Source: Oceanobacillus saliphilus
GTDB taxonomy: Bacteria > Bacillota > Bacilli > Bacillales > Amphibacillaceae
Direction of reading: 5' to 3'
DNA length: 64,000 bases
Assembly: GCF_023522835.1 (NCBI RefSeq)
Contig: NZ_JALCZU010000001.1
Span: forward strand, 62,001-126,000
Position numbers and translations under genes: made by a program. How positions within the stretch are numbered: position 1 is the first letter of the stretch; each line of letters starts with the position of its first letter. Under the pieces are notes generated by a model, which worked only from the letters and a program-made list of their open reading frames with translations, was not told the DNA's origin and did no database searches. Below are positions 8,428-15,791 of this stretch, piece after piece.

Positions 8428-10947
8428 TTACTCCATCACTTTTCTTCTGTACATAATATACAGTGCAATACCAGCTGCAGTTAGAATTAGACCGAATGCT
8501 AATAGATTGAACATATCTGTAGCTGTATTCGGTAAAGCTTTGCCTTCAGCGTTCGTACTTGTTGACGTTGGTGAGGTTTTGTTTGTTCCAGTTAGTTGTT
8601 CATCTTTATCTTCTTCTAGATTGACAGGATCTGGTTTAACTTCCCCATCATATTCAAATACACCAAACGTACTAAAATGGGTTGTTGTAAATGTAACAAA
8701 GCCTGTATTCGAGTCATAGTTACTATCTAAATTCACTTCCCATTGCTCTGTTTCTTCATTGTAATAGAAAGTTTTAACAAGATTTGGATCAATATCCTTC
8801 ACTTTATCTTCATCTACTGCTAATTCAATTGTAATTGGACTATCGAACGCAGAAACAATTTTTCCATCAACTTTTAATAAAAAGTCATATACAGCTCCTA
8901 GAGCACCATCTGCTTCTTGTTCAACTAAGACTAGTTCAATTGTTTCTCCATGCTCACGTAATTGTTTCAATACATCAACTGGAATTGTAACGATTGTATT
9001 TCCATTATCAATGACAAGTGGTTTGTTTTCCTGAATTAGATAGTCGATAACTTCACTATCTACTGATACTTCAAACTTGGATTGCTGCGTACCGTTTTCT
9101 GGTGTCACGATGACGGCATGGTCCTGTTCATAGTTGTTTAAATTTTCTTTTGTAACGTTAACTTTATTCAATTCTTTTATAGGGTCATTCGTATCATCGG
9201 GCTTCTCTTTGTCCTTGTTTTCGTCCTTATCTTGATCTAAATTTTCATCTTTACTGTCGTCTGTTTCATCAGATTGATCTTTATTATGGAAATTAAACAC
9301 TGTTCCAGTTCCATTCTTGAATTTATCATATGCAACTAGAGCTAGGGCACCTTGATTAATCGCGAACACACTTGAAGATGTGTCATCGATTAAATGTTTA
9401 AAACTGCCATCCTCCCTTTGATAATCAAGGAGATGCTCTAATAAATTTCCTTCTGATTTTGTAAAGGCATCACTTGTTGCGTCGATTCCAACAGCAGATA
9501 ATCCTACAATGACCATAGCGGCAGACTCGGCGGAATACCCACCATTGAACACCTCGTCATATCCACCTTTTTCACCTTGTCGTGTGGACATTGCAGCTAC
9601 TGCACGATCGATTGCGCCTTTAACTTCGGCTTGATCTTTATATGGACTTAAAGCTAATAGTGCCATACCAGTAATATCTGGACTTGGATTATCACCAAAA
9701 AATGACCAGCCACCAGCAGGTAATTCTAATTCGAGGATTTCATTTATTAATCTCGTTCTATCTTCTTGTGGAAGTTGATAGTCTCCACTGTTAATAGCTA
9801 TCAAACTATAAACAAGTCGATTACTTGTATTCATATCTTTCTCGAGTAATACATTTATTAAATTGATTCCATTAACGTCTGTTGCATTATATCCTGCAGA
9901 AGTTAAAATGATGATGTCTTTAGCAACATCTGTGGCATATCCACTATTTTCAATATAATCTTTTGCAATGGATGCAGCTATATCATCAGCCAATTGACTT
10001 GAAATACTTACATCAGCAGAATGAAGTGCTGAAAATCCATACCAATCCAGTTGACTTGGATTTGCTACTAAATAATCGAGAACGTTGATTAATGCTTTTT
10101 CATAGTCTGTATCTACATCATTATTTTTTTCAATGGTATTAGTTTCTTCGTCACCATTTTTTTCATTACTCGTTGGCTCTTCTGTTTCATCTTTCTCTTC
10201 AACAATTGGTTCCTCAGGAGCACACCAATCATCTACTACAAGCTCGAGTACATCACCTTCTTGGATTGTATGACCGAGTAACCCTACAATCATCATTTCA
10301 CCATTCATAGAAGTTGACCAGAATTCACAGCCTCTTTCTAATGGTTCCCCTAAATAATTCAAAAAGGTTAAGTATTCGGAATCAACTGTAACACCAACAC
10401 GGACACCTTGATCGGCAGCTGCTTTGAGTAATGCATCATAAGCAGTTGTGTGCTCTGGCATAGAGACAACTTTCTCCTCTATAACTACTTCACCATTAGC
10501 ATCCATTGCAGAGACAGTAACAGCAATTTCTGACGGATTCCCCTCAATAGTTGTAAGTACAAATTGTATATTATCTCCGTTAGAAACTTCGGTAGAACTA
10601 GCACCCATACTTTGGAATTCACCGTTTACATAAAATGACCAGAAATTCTGTCCAAATTCTTCTTGAGTTCCATTGATTCCTGTTATGAACTCTCCCATAT
10701 CACCGTAAGAATCTGATTCCAGCTTTCCATCAGCTTTTTCTAACACGTCAAAGGCAGTATCTCCATCCGAAATCTCTACCGCTACCGGATTTAAAACTTG
10801 CGTACCATCTTCTTCAATCGCTGAGACAGTAACAGCATTATCTAAACTTGCTGCATTTACCGATTGTAGTCCAAACAACCCAGCTTGAGAGAATAATAGA
10901 ATTGCGGCCATAACGACCATAAGTAACTTTTTACTACTTCGAACCAT
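8428..10947 (-). CDS. Sortase-anchored transcobalamin-like surface protein
   Basis: Predicted wall-anchored cobalamin-binding protein, 839 residues. In order: a signal peptide (1-32, ending SVNAA); two DUF4430 domains (about 36-130 and 138-240), each with the D-G-(D/E)-T-A-(F/Y)-D pattern and a FWS(F/T) strand; an acidic linker; an all-helical repeat domain (about 285-555) with GGWSFFG and GGYDEVFNGGYSAESAAM, like the alpha/alpha barrel of terpene cyclase, prenyltransferase and transcobalamin folds; an Asp/Lys-rich linker; a beta-rich pre-anchor domain (about 600-790); and a sorting signal LPNTATD near 801-807 with a hydrophobic helix and an MYRRK tail. Barrel plus beta-domain is the architecture of animal B12 carriers in reverse order. 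The GGAGGTGAG ribosome site is strong. It is first gene of the riboswitch operon. Confidence 0.88.
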   Translation of the reverse strand: MVRSSKKLLMVVMAAILLFSQAGLFGLQSVNAASLDNAVTVSAIEEDGTQVLNPVAVEISDGDTAFDVLEKADGKLESDSYGDMGEFITGINGTQEEFGQNFWSFYVNGEFQSMGASSTEVSNGDNIQFVLTTIEGNPSEIAVTVSAMDANGEVVIEEKVVSMPEHTTAYDALLKAAADQGVRVGVTVDSEYLTFLNYLGEPLERGCEFWSTSMNGEMMIVGLLGHTIQEGDVLELVVDDWCAPEEPIVEEKDETEEPTSNEKNGDEETNTIEKNNDVDTDYEKALINVLDYLVANPSQLDWYGFSALHSADVSISSQLADDIAASIAKDYIENSGYATDVAKDIIILTSAGYNATDVNGINLINVLLEKDMNTSNRLVYSLIAINSGDYQLPQEDRTRLINEILELELPAGGWSFFGDNPSPDITGMALLALSPYKDQAEVKGAIDRAVAAMSTRQGEKGGYDEVFNGGYSAESAAMVIVGLSAVGIDATSDAFTKSEGNLLEHLLDYQREDGSFKHLIDDTSSSVFAINQGALALVAYDKFKNGTGTVFNFHNKDQSDETDDSKDENLDQDKDENKDKEKPDDTNDPIKELNKVNVTKENLNNYEQDHAVIVTPENGTQQSKFEVSVDSEVIDYLIQENKPLVIDNGNTIVTIPVDVLKQLREHGETIELVLVEQEADGALGAVYDFLLKVDGKIVSAFDSPITIELAVDEDKVKDIDPNLVKTFYYNEETEQWEVNLDSNYDSNTGFVTFTTTHFSTFGVFEYDGEVKPDPVNLEEDKDEQLTGTNKTSPTSTSTNAEGKALPNTATDMFNLLAFGLILTAAGIALYIMYRRKVME

Positions 10948-10979
10948 TCCCTCACCTCCAAAAATTGTATTTTTCGCAA

Positions 10980-11009
10980 TAAAAAAACATCTCTACTAAA
11001 AAGAGATGT
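10980..11009 (-). terminator. Rho-independent terminator, riboswitch expression platform
   Basis: ACATCTCT (10987-10994) and AGAGATGT (11002-11009) form an 8-bp stem, followed on the minus strand by seven U and ATT. It lies between the cobalamin aptamer and the first gene, so it is the likely off-state structure when B12 is bound. Confidence 0.8.
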
Positions 11010-11104
11010 ACAATGAAATACGAGCTATGTATCATAAATAACTATGACAAATAACTACTGTAAGCCACACCCCCTATCCTCGTAGGTTTATAAATTGGCG
11101 GTAA

Positions 11105-11265
11105 AAATAGGCAGGTCTCCTGGCTCATGATCATTGTTTTCTAACGCCTTCCCATTTTGAAATAAAACAGTGGCTTAATTACAAGAAAACTCACATTTAC
11201 AGTGGCGGGACCGCGTTGGATTTGCACCAACTTCCCTTTTAATGATAAAAAATCATCCTATTTTT
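11105..11265 (-). promoter_or_regulatory. Cobalamin (adenosylcobalamin) riboswitch
   Basis: Reading the minus strand, the region has the class signatures in order: GGGAAG followed by GGTGCAAATCC, the B12 box GCGGTCCCGCCACTGT, TGTGAG, AAGCCACTG, GGGAAGGCG, ATGATCATGAGCCAGGAGA and CCTGCC. These are the conserved elements of the cobalamin aptamer. The intrinsic terminator at 10980-11009 completes a transcriptional switch that turns off the downstream uptake operon when B12 is plentiful. Confidence 0.95.
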
Positions 11266-11367
11266 TCGCATATTTAGTTAGATTGAAAATAAGGAAATTA
11301 TTCCGAATTGTTAATATGTAATAACTATAGTTTAAGTATAGCCATTTAAAATATTTTTGTCTACAGT

Positions 11368-11394
11368 AGGAAGCATGGGGACGGTTCCTCCCCT
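11368..11394 (+). repeat. Dispersed GGGGACGGTTC element, copy
   Basis: GGAAGCATGGGGACGGTTCC at 11369-11388 is one of several copies of a short motif seen also near 1514, 46436, 49440 and 56464. Such elements are scattered in intergenic DNA of bacilli; no function is known to me. Confidence 0.7.
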
Positions 11395-11449
11395 TTAAAC
11401 TTAAGCATTATATCTAGAAATTTAGAATAATTTTATGTATAATGGATAT

Positions 11450-11578
11450 AGATAAAGAGAGAAGTGTTGCAACACTTCTCTCTGCAACCTCTACCGTCAG
11501 GGTGGTGGTTGTCAAACTAGTTTTTAGTCTTTCGAGAACCACCCTTTTGCTTCCTACGGCGCGGGGTGGTTTTCTTTT
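11450..11578 (+). ncRNA. Predicted antisense antitoxin RNA of a type I toxin-antitoxin pair
   Basis: A -10 box TATAAT sits at 11438-11443 inside an AT-rich stretch shared almost base for base with a second locus at 46098. A transcript starting near 11450 would begin with the palindrome at 11456-11483. It then contains GTCAGGGTGGTGGTTGTC (11496-11513) and ends in a terminator: ACCACCC at 11538-11544 pairs with GGGTGGT at 11564-11570, followed by TTTCTTTT. It overlaps the last 20 codons and the 3' untranslated part of the small gene on the opposite strand. Tail-to-tail overlap is the layout of TxpA/RatA and BsrG/SR4 in Bacillus. The -35 box is poor, and the exact ends are inferred. Confidence 0.65.
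11456..11483 (-). terminator. 28-base perfect palindrome, likely terminator of the toxin mRNA
   Basis: AGAGAGAAGTGTTG followed by its exact complement gives a 14-bp stem with almost no loop. On the minus strand it is followed by TTTATCTATATCC, a weak U-rich tract, so it can end the toxin message. On the plus strand it forms the 5' hairpin of the antisense RNA. Confidence 0.6.
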
Positions 11579-11672
11579 GATCAAATACGTTTTTACGAAA
11601 GATATATGCCGCACTTTCACGAACAATACCCTTCGTTATTTCACGTATGATTTCAAGAAATGTTTCCATCAT
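11517..11672 (-). CDS. Small cationic protein, predicted type I toxin
   Basis: A 51-residue protein, MMETFLEIIREITKG..., with an amphipathic N-terminal helix of about 30 residues and a strongly basic tail (KKTTPRRRKQKGGSRKTKN). The ribosome site AAGGAGGTGAT is a near-perfect anti-16S match, five and eight bases before two adjacent ATGs (11672 and 11669). Classic Bacillus type I toxins are hydrophobic membrane peptides; this one is more polar, so its target may be membrane, RNA or the nucleoid. The toxin role is inferred from the antisense RNA covering its 3' end, the very strong ribosome site, the fold-back leader and a second decayed copy near 46.2 kb. I do not recognise a named family. Confidence 0.6.
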   Translation of the reverse strand: MMETFLEIIREITKGIVRESAAYIFRKNVFDQKKTTPRRRKQKGGSRKTKN

Positions 11673-11706
11673 TATCACCTCCTTTCCTCTAAAAGGAAAG
11701 AAGAGC

Positions 11707-11725
11707 GACAACCAACCACCCTCAC
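11707..11725 (-). promoter_or_regulatory. Toxin mRNA leader segment complementary to its own 3' end
   Basis: The minus-strand leader reads GTGAGGGTGGTTGGTTGTC. It can pair with GACAACCACCACCCTGAC in the same message (from 11513-11496) over 17 base pairs, with one mismatch and one bulged base. This allows a long-range 5'-3' fold-back of the full-length message, as known for hok and aapA-type toxin mRNAs, where it blocks translation until 3' trimming. That role is inferred here. Confidence 0.55.
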
Positions 11726-11820
11726 AATTTCAGTTGCTACTTCATTTTAACATGTTCTTATAGCATTATAATCCACTATTCTTCGACATAAAGTGACAAA
11801 ATTCGAGAAGTAACAGGCAC

Positions 11821-11852
11821 CCAAAACAGACGAAGCGCCTCTTCTTGCGTCC
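11821..11852 (-). terminator. Weak possible terminator after metI
   Basis: On the minus strand GACGCAAG and CTTCGTC form an imperfect stem (one bulged C) followed by TGTTTTGG. It lies about 20 bases after the metI stop. The short U-run makes it a weak candidate. Confidence 0.3.
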
Positions 11853-11870
11853 TTGTAACGATACTTTCTT

Positions 11871-12536
11871 TTACACTGTTTTCTTTAGCTTTTTCGCACC
11901 ATAATTTCCAAGAGATTGGATGATTTGGACTAGAACTATTAAGATGATTACCGTACCGAACATTACTGGTAAATCCCATTGTTGATAGCCATATCGGAGA
12001 GCAAGATCACCAAGACCTCCAGCTCCGATGACACCTGCCATTGCTGTAGCGCCAATTAAACCAATCAGGGCGATTGTCATACATAGTAAAATTCCTGACC
12101 GCGCTTCTCTAAGAATGATACGACTAACGATTTGGATTCGTGATGCCCCCATTCCTCGATATGCTTCAATAATTCCGTAGTCCACTTCAAGTAAAGCCGT
12201 TTCGACAAGCCTTCCAATAAATGGAGCAATATAAACGATAAGCGGGACAATCGCTCCTCTAATCCCGATCGATGTACCTACAATCAATTCTGTAAATGGA
12301 ATGATGGCTAGCATTAAAATAATAAATGGAAGCGATCGAATAATATTAACGATCGTATTCAGTATTTGAAATAACCATTTATTTGGAGCAAGATGACCTG
12401 CTCTTGTTATAACAAGCAATACTCCTAAAGGAACCCCAATGATAGTTGCTATTACGAGTGAAATGCCCACCATTAAAATGGTTTCATATAAAGATGTGGT
12501 AAATAACGGGAGTAGTTCATCAAACCTTTCCATCAT
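11871..12536 (-). CDS. metI: MetI-type ABC transporter permease
   Basis: Membrane subunit of a methionine-type (MetNIQ) importer; two copies form the translocation pore. The 221-residue protein has about five membrane helices (for example TILMVGISLVIATIIGVPLGV and MTIALIGLIGATAMAGVIGAGGL) and the EAA coupling loop AYRGMGASRIQIVSRIILREA that contacts the ATPase. Length is typical. Its ATG overlaps the metN stop by four bases (ATGA), so translation is coupled. It is the last gene of the SAM-riboswitch operon. The B. subtilis equivalent is metP in metNPQ. The actual ligand may be methionine, its sulfoxide, or another sulfur compound, given the flavin enzymes in the same operon. Confidence 0.93.
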   Translation of the reverse strand: MMERFDELLPLFTTSLYETILMVGISLVIATIIGVPLGVLLVITRAGHLAPNKWLFQILNTIVNIIRSLPFIILMLAIIPFTELIVGTSIGIRGAIVPLIVYIAPFIGRLVETALLEVDYGIIEAYRGMGASRIQIVSRIILREARSGILLCMTIALIGLIGATAMAGVIGAGGLGDLALRYGYQQWDLPVMFGTVIILIVLVQIIQSLGNYGAKKLKKTV

Positions 12537-13585
12537 TGTGCCAATACCTCCTCATAATGCTTTTTTAACTCCAAGCGTACATCCACATGGTATACCTCTT
12601 CCTTTAAATAAGATATGGCCTGTTTTAAGTTAGCATCCTCACCTGAAATATGGACCAGCAAAATACCTAACGGGGTACCTTTTAAATACGTAATGGATCC
12701 ATGTACAATGTTGGTTATGACAGAAAATCTAGATGAAATCACGTTTAGAACAGGATCTAAGGCTGAATCACCACGGAAAGCTAAACGTAAAATATAGGAA
12801 TGGCCAGCTTCGCCTAATCTCACCACCATATCTTCCGTGATGGTATCATCATATAAATTTCTTAAGAAAATCTTTGTTGTCGCTTCTAAAGGATTACTAA
12901 AAACATCAAGCACGGTTCCTTGCTCAATTACCTCCCCATTTTCCATAACTGCTACACGATCACATGTTTTTTTGATGACATCCATTTCATGGGTGATTAG
13001 AACAATTGTTAAACCTAACTTTTTATTAATATCTAATAACAATTCTAAAATCGAATCTGTCGTTTGCGGATCTAAAGCAGATGTTGCTTCATCACATAAT
13101 AAGATTTCGGGATCCATTGCTAAAGCACGAGCAATGCCGACACGTTGCTTTTGTCCACCAGATAAATTAGCTGGATATTGATTTGCTTTATCCTCTAACC
13201 CAACAAGCAAAAGCAATTCTTCCACTTTTCGTTGTATTTCGTTTTTCGGAACGTGATTCATACGCAGAATTTCCGCCACATTATCGAACACATTCCGAGA
13301 AGATAAAAGATTAAATTGCTGAAAAATGATGCCAATCTTTTTTCTTACGTTTCGCAATTCCTTTTCATTTAAGGTCAAGAGATTCTTCTCATCAATCTTT
13401 ACTTCTCCACTTGTTGGTTTTTCAAGAAGATTGATCATACGCAATAACGTACTTTTACCTGCGCCGCTAAAACCAATGACTCCAAAAATCTCTCCTTTTG
13501 AAACTTGAATATTTACATCTTTCAATGCTTCTACTTGCGTTTTTCCAATGCTAAACGTCTTATTAATATTTTTTAACTCAATCAT
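12533..13585 (-). CDS. metN: MetN-type ABC transporter ATPase with NIL domain
   Basis: ATP-hydrolysing subunit of the methionine-type importer, 350 residues. Walker A is GFSGAGKST (about 38-46), the Q-loop is IFQQFNLL, the signature is LSGGQKQRVGIARALA, Walker B is ILLCDEATSALDPQ and the H-loop is VLITHEMDV. The C-terminal residues of about 270-345 form the NIL domain (ILRLAFRGDSALDPVLN and a later VHISGEDANLKQAI), which in E. coli MetN binds methionine and inhibits transport. This preserves substrate-level feedback on top of riboswitch control. It lies 13 bases after metQ. Confidence 0.95.
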   Translation of the reverse strand: MIELKNINKTFSIGKTQVEALKDVNIQVSKGEIFGVIGFSGAGKSTLLRMINLLEKPTSGEVKIDEKNLLTLNEKELRNVRKKIGIIFQQFNLLSSRNVFDNVAEILRMNHVPKNEIQRKVEELLLLVGLEDKANQYPANLSGGQKQRVGIARALAMDPEILLCDEATSALDPQTTDSILELLLDINKKLGLTIVLITHEMDVIKKTCDRVAVMENGEVIEQGTVLDVFSNPLEATTKIFLRNLYDDTITEDMVVRLGEAGHSYILRLAFRGDSALDPVLNVISSRFSVITNIVHGSITYLKGTPLGILLVHISGEDANLKQAISYLKEEVYHVDVRLELKKHYEEVLAQ

Positions 13586-13598
13586 TTACGTCCGCCCC

Positions 13599-14411
13599 CT
13601 AATCTAATTGAAAAGGATCATCCGTGACTATAATGACGTCCTTGTATCTGTCTTCGATAAACTCCCGAACTGCATCGGAATGATACAGTTCCGTGATTCG
13701 TTTATAATCGGCATTATCTTTATCCGCTTCCTTAGCTGCTACCACCATGGGGAATTCCGTTCCGGTTTCTAAATAGATAGCTTCTTCCACTGGTCTCAGA
13801 CCTTGATCAAAAGCATGTGTACTAGCCACAATTCCAGCATCAATGCTACCTAGTGTTCTTAGCATTAACGGGCCCTCTATTTCGGTGAACTTGAAGTTTC
13901 TTGGATTTTCATCAATATCATTCAACGTTAAAAGTCCATCTTTAGGTTTTACTGTGATTAACCCTGCTTCTTCATAAAGAAGTAGCGATCGGCCTGTATT
14001 AACAGGATCATTTAGTATTCCTAATGTCGCTCCATCAGGAATTTCATCAACACGGTTATACTTCTCAGAATAGATACCTATCGTACTGTTATATGTTGAC
14101 CCTATTGCTACAAGAGGGGCATTACGATCATCCACATATTGACCTAAAAATTGTTTTGTTTGGAACATATTTAGGTCTAACTCTTCACTATTTAGAGCAC
14201 GATTTGGCGTTATATAATCATTAAATTTTATAACTTCTAAATCAATTCCTTCTTTTTTAGCTTCCTCTTGTACGATATTCGTAATTTCCTCTGGCGGCCC
14301 TCCTGTTACCCCAATTTTAATCGTCTCATTTCCCGAAGCCCCAGAGCTTGCACATGCGGTAAATAGTATGAAAAAAGATAACGTAAAGATCGTTAATAGG
14401 ATTTTGTTCAT
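13599..14411 (-). CDS. metQ: MetQ-type substrate-binding lipoprotein
   Basis: Lipid-anchored binding protein of the NlpA/MetQ family, 270 residues. The signal peptide ends LFTAC (Cys20). The mature part starts with IKIGVTGGPPEEITNIVQEE, the usual first strand and helix of the family, followed by NDYITPNRALNSEELDLNMFQT, close to the ligand-contact segment. The ribosome site is AAGGGAGAA before the ATG at 14411. It lies between the monooxygenase gene and metN within one operon. MetQ paralogues can bind methionine, methionine dipeptides or other sulfur compounds; the residues do not settle which. Confidence 0.92.
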   Translation of the reverse strand: MNKILLTIFTLSFFILFTACASSGASGNETIKIGVTGGPPEEITNIVQEEAKKEGIDLEVIKFNDYITPNRALNSEELDLNMFQTKQFLGQYVDDRNAPLVAIGSTYNSTIGIYSEKYNRVDEIPDGATLGILNDPVNTGRSLLLYEEAGLITVKPKDGLLTLNDIDENPRNFKFTEIEGPLMLRTLGSIDAGIVASTHAFDQGLRPVEEAIYLETGTEFPMVVAAKEADKDNADYKRITELYHSDAVREFIEDRYKDVIIVTDDPFQLD

Positions 14412-14435
14412 TGTTCTTCTCCCTTTCTTAATAGA

Positions 14436-15779
14436 TTAGTTATGTGAAGCATTTGTCTTTAATTTTGCTTTGGGATATTCCAACCCGAGATGATCCCTGA
14501 GTGTTGTTCCTTCATAATCTGTTCTAAAAAGTCCTCGATTTTGTAATTCAGGAGTTACATGATCCACAAAGTCCGCAACCCCGCCAGGTAAATAAGGAAT
14601 TTTCACATTGAAACCATCACATGCCTCATTAAGAAACCATTCACTTAATTTATCTGCCACTTGGTCTCCCGATCCGACAACAAATAAATGGCCTTGCCCT
14701 CTAGCAAATAAACGACCCAATTGTCTAATGGTTAAGTTTTCCTTTTCAGAGAGCTCGGATAATATTTTGAATCTACCTTTTTCCCCATTATATTGAGCTA
14801 AAGCTGGCACTTCAGGAAGCAGGGAGTCAGGTGAATGATCGATTAAATCGATACCAAGATATCTTGATAACATCCCAATTCCTAATTCCGGTAATATTAG
14901 TTCTTGAAAGTGTTCCAGCTTTTCTTCTGCCTCTTTTTGCGTTTGGCCTACAAACGGCACTACACCAGGCATAATTTTAAATTGATTTGGGTCCCTTCCA
15001 TAGCTTCTTACCTTTTGCTTCATCTCTTTATAAACAGCTTTTCCTTCTTCAACGGTTGAAGAGGCGATGGTAAAAAATACATCCGCCACTTTAGCCGCAA
15101 ACTCTTGCCCTCTTGGGGAAGCACCAGCAGATATAAGTACTGGATTTCCTTGAGGCGACCGAGGAATATTTAAAGGTCCTCGTACGTTATAATAGTTTCC
15201 TTGAAAATGGATAGGATTGATCTTACTGCCATCCAAAAACTTCCCATTATCCCGATCAAACAATAGTGTTTCATCTTCCCAGCTATCCCAAAGTTGCTTT
15301 GTAACTTGAACAAATTCTTCACATTTTTCGTACCGTAATGAATGATTCAAATGATGTGTTTCTCCATAATTTTGCGCTTCATTATCATGGGCAGAGGTAA
15401 CAATATTCCAAGCTGCGCGGCCCCCACTTAAATGATCCTGAGTTGAAAACTCCCTTGCTACATTGTAGGGGTGATGATACGTGGTCGATAAGGTAGATGC
15501 CAATCCAATTTTAGTTGTCACCGCAGAAAGTGATGCCATTACCGTAGGACCTTCCAACCTTACTTGTGGTGTATATTCGATATCCTCCTCGTTATGTGCA
15601 AGAACATCTGCGATAAAAAGCATATCGAATTTCCCTTTTTCCGATAGTTCCGCGATTTCTTTATACAAACTCAAGTTAAGTACTTCTTCTGTTTTCGTTT
15701 CTGGGTAGCGCCAAGCTGCAAGATGATGTCCCAAGTACGTTGTGAAAAAAGAGCCTAAATGCATTTGTTTTTTACTCAT
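14436..15779 (-). CDS. FMN-dependent monooxygenase, NtaA/SnaA/DszA family
   Basis: Luciferase-like flavin-dependent monooxygenase of 447 residues, in the NtaA/DszA/DmoA branch that uses FMNH2 and O2 to cleave C-N or C-S bonds. Recognisable pieces are MHLGSFFTTYLGHHLAAWRYP at the start, FDMLFIADVLAHNEED, the flavin-site strand PTVMASLSAVTTKIGLAST, TYHHPYNVAREFSTQDHLSG and GRAAWNIVTSAHDNEAQNYG, then the QGNPVLISAGASPRGQEFA loop. A flavin reductase would be needed and none is encoded here. Under a SAM riboswitch and beside a sulfur importer, the likely job is releasing sulfur from an organosulfur compound; the substrate is unknown. The ribosome site is AGGAGGAGA. Confidence 0.9.
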   Translation of the reverse strand: MSKKQMHLGSFFTTYLGHHLAAWRYPETKTEEVLNLSLYKEIAELSEKGKFDMLFIADVLAHNEEDIEYTPQVRLEGPTVMASLSAVTTKIGLASTLSTTYHHPYNVAREFSTQDHLSGGRAAWNIVTSAHDNEAQNYGETHHLNHSLRYEKCEEFVQVTKQLWDSWEDETLLFDRDNGKFLDGSKINPIHFQGNYYNVRGPLNIPRSPQGNPVLISAGASPRGQEFAAKVADVFFTIASSTVEEGKAVYKEMKQKVRSYGRDPNQFKIMPGVVPFVGQTQKEAEEKLEHFQELILPELGIGMLSRYLGIDLIDHSPDSLLPEVPALAQYNGEKGRFKILSELSEKENLTIRQLGRLFARGQGHLFVVGSGDQVADKLSEWFLNEACDGFNVKIPYLPGGVADFVDHVTPELQNRGLFRTDYEGTTLRDHLGLEYPKAKLKTNASHN

Positions 15780-15791
15780 TGAAATCTCCTC

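Noticed and set aside
8126-8719. 197-codon frame on the plus strand over the two B12-binding genes
   Set aside because: It is the shadow of two convincing minus-strand genes with good ribosome sites and recognisable domains.
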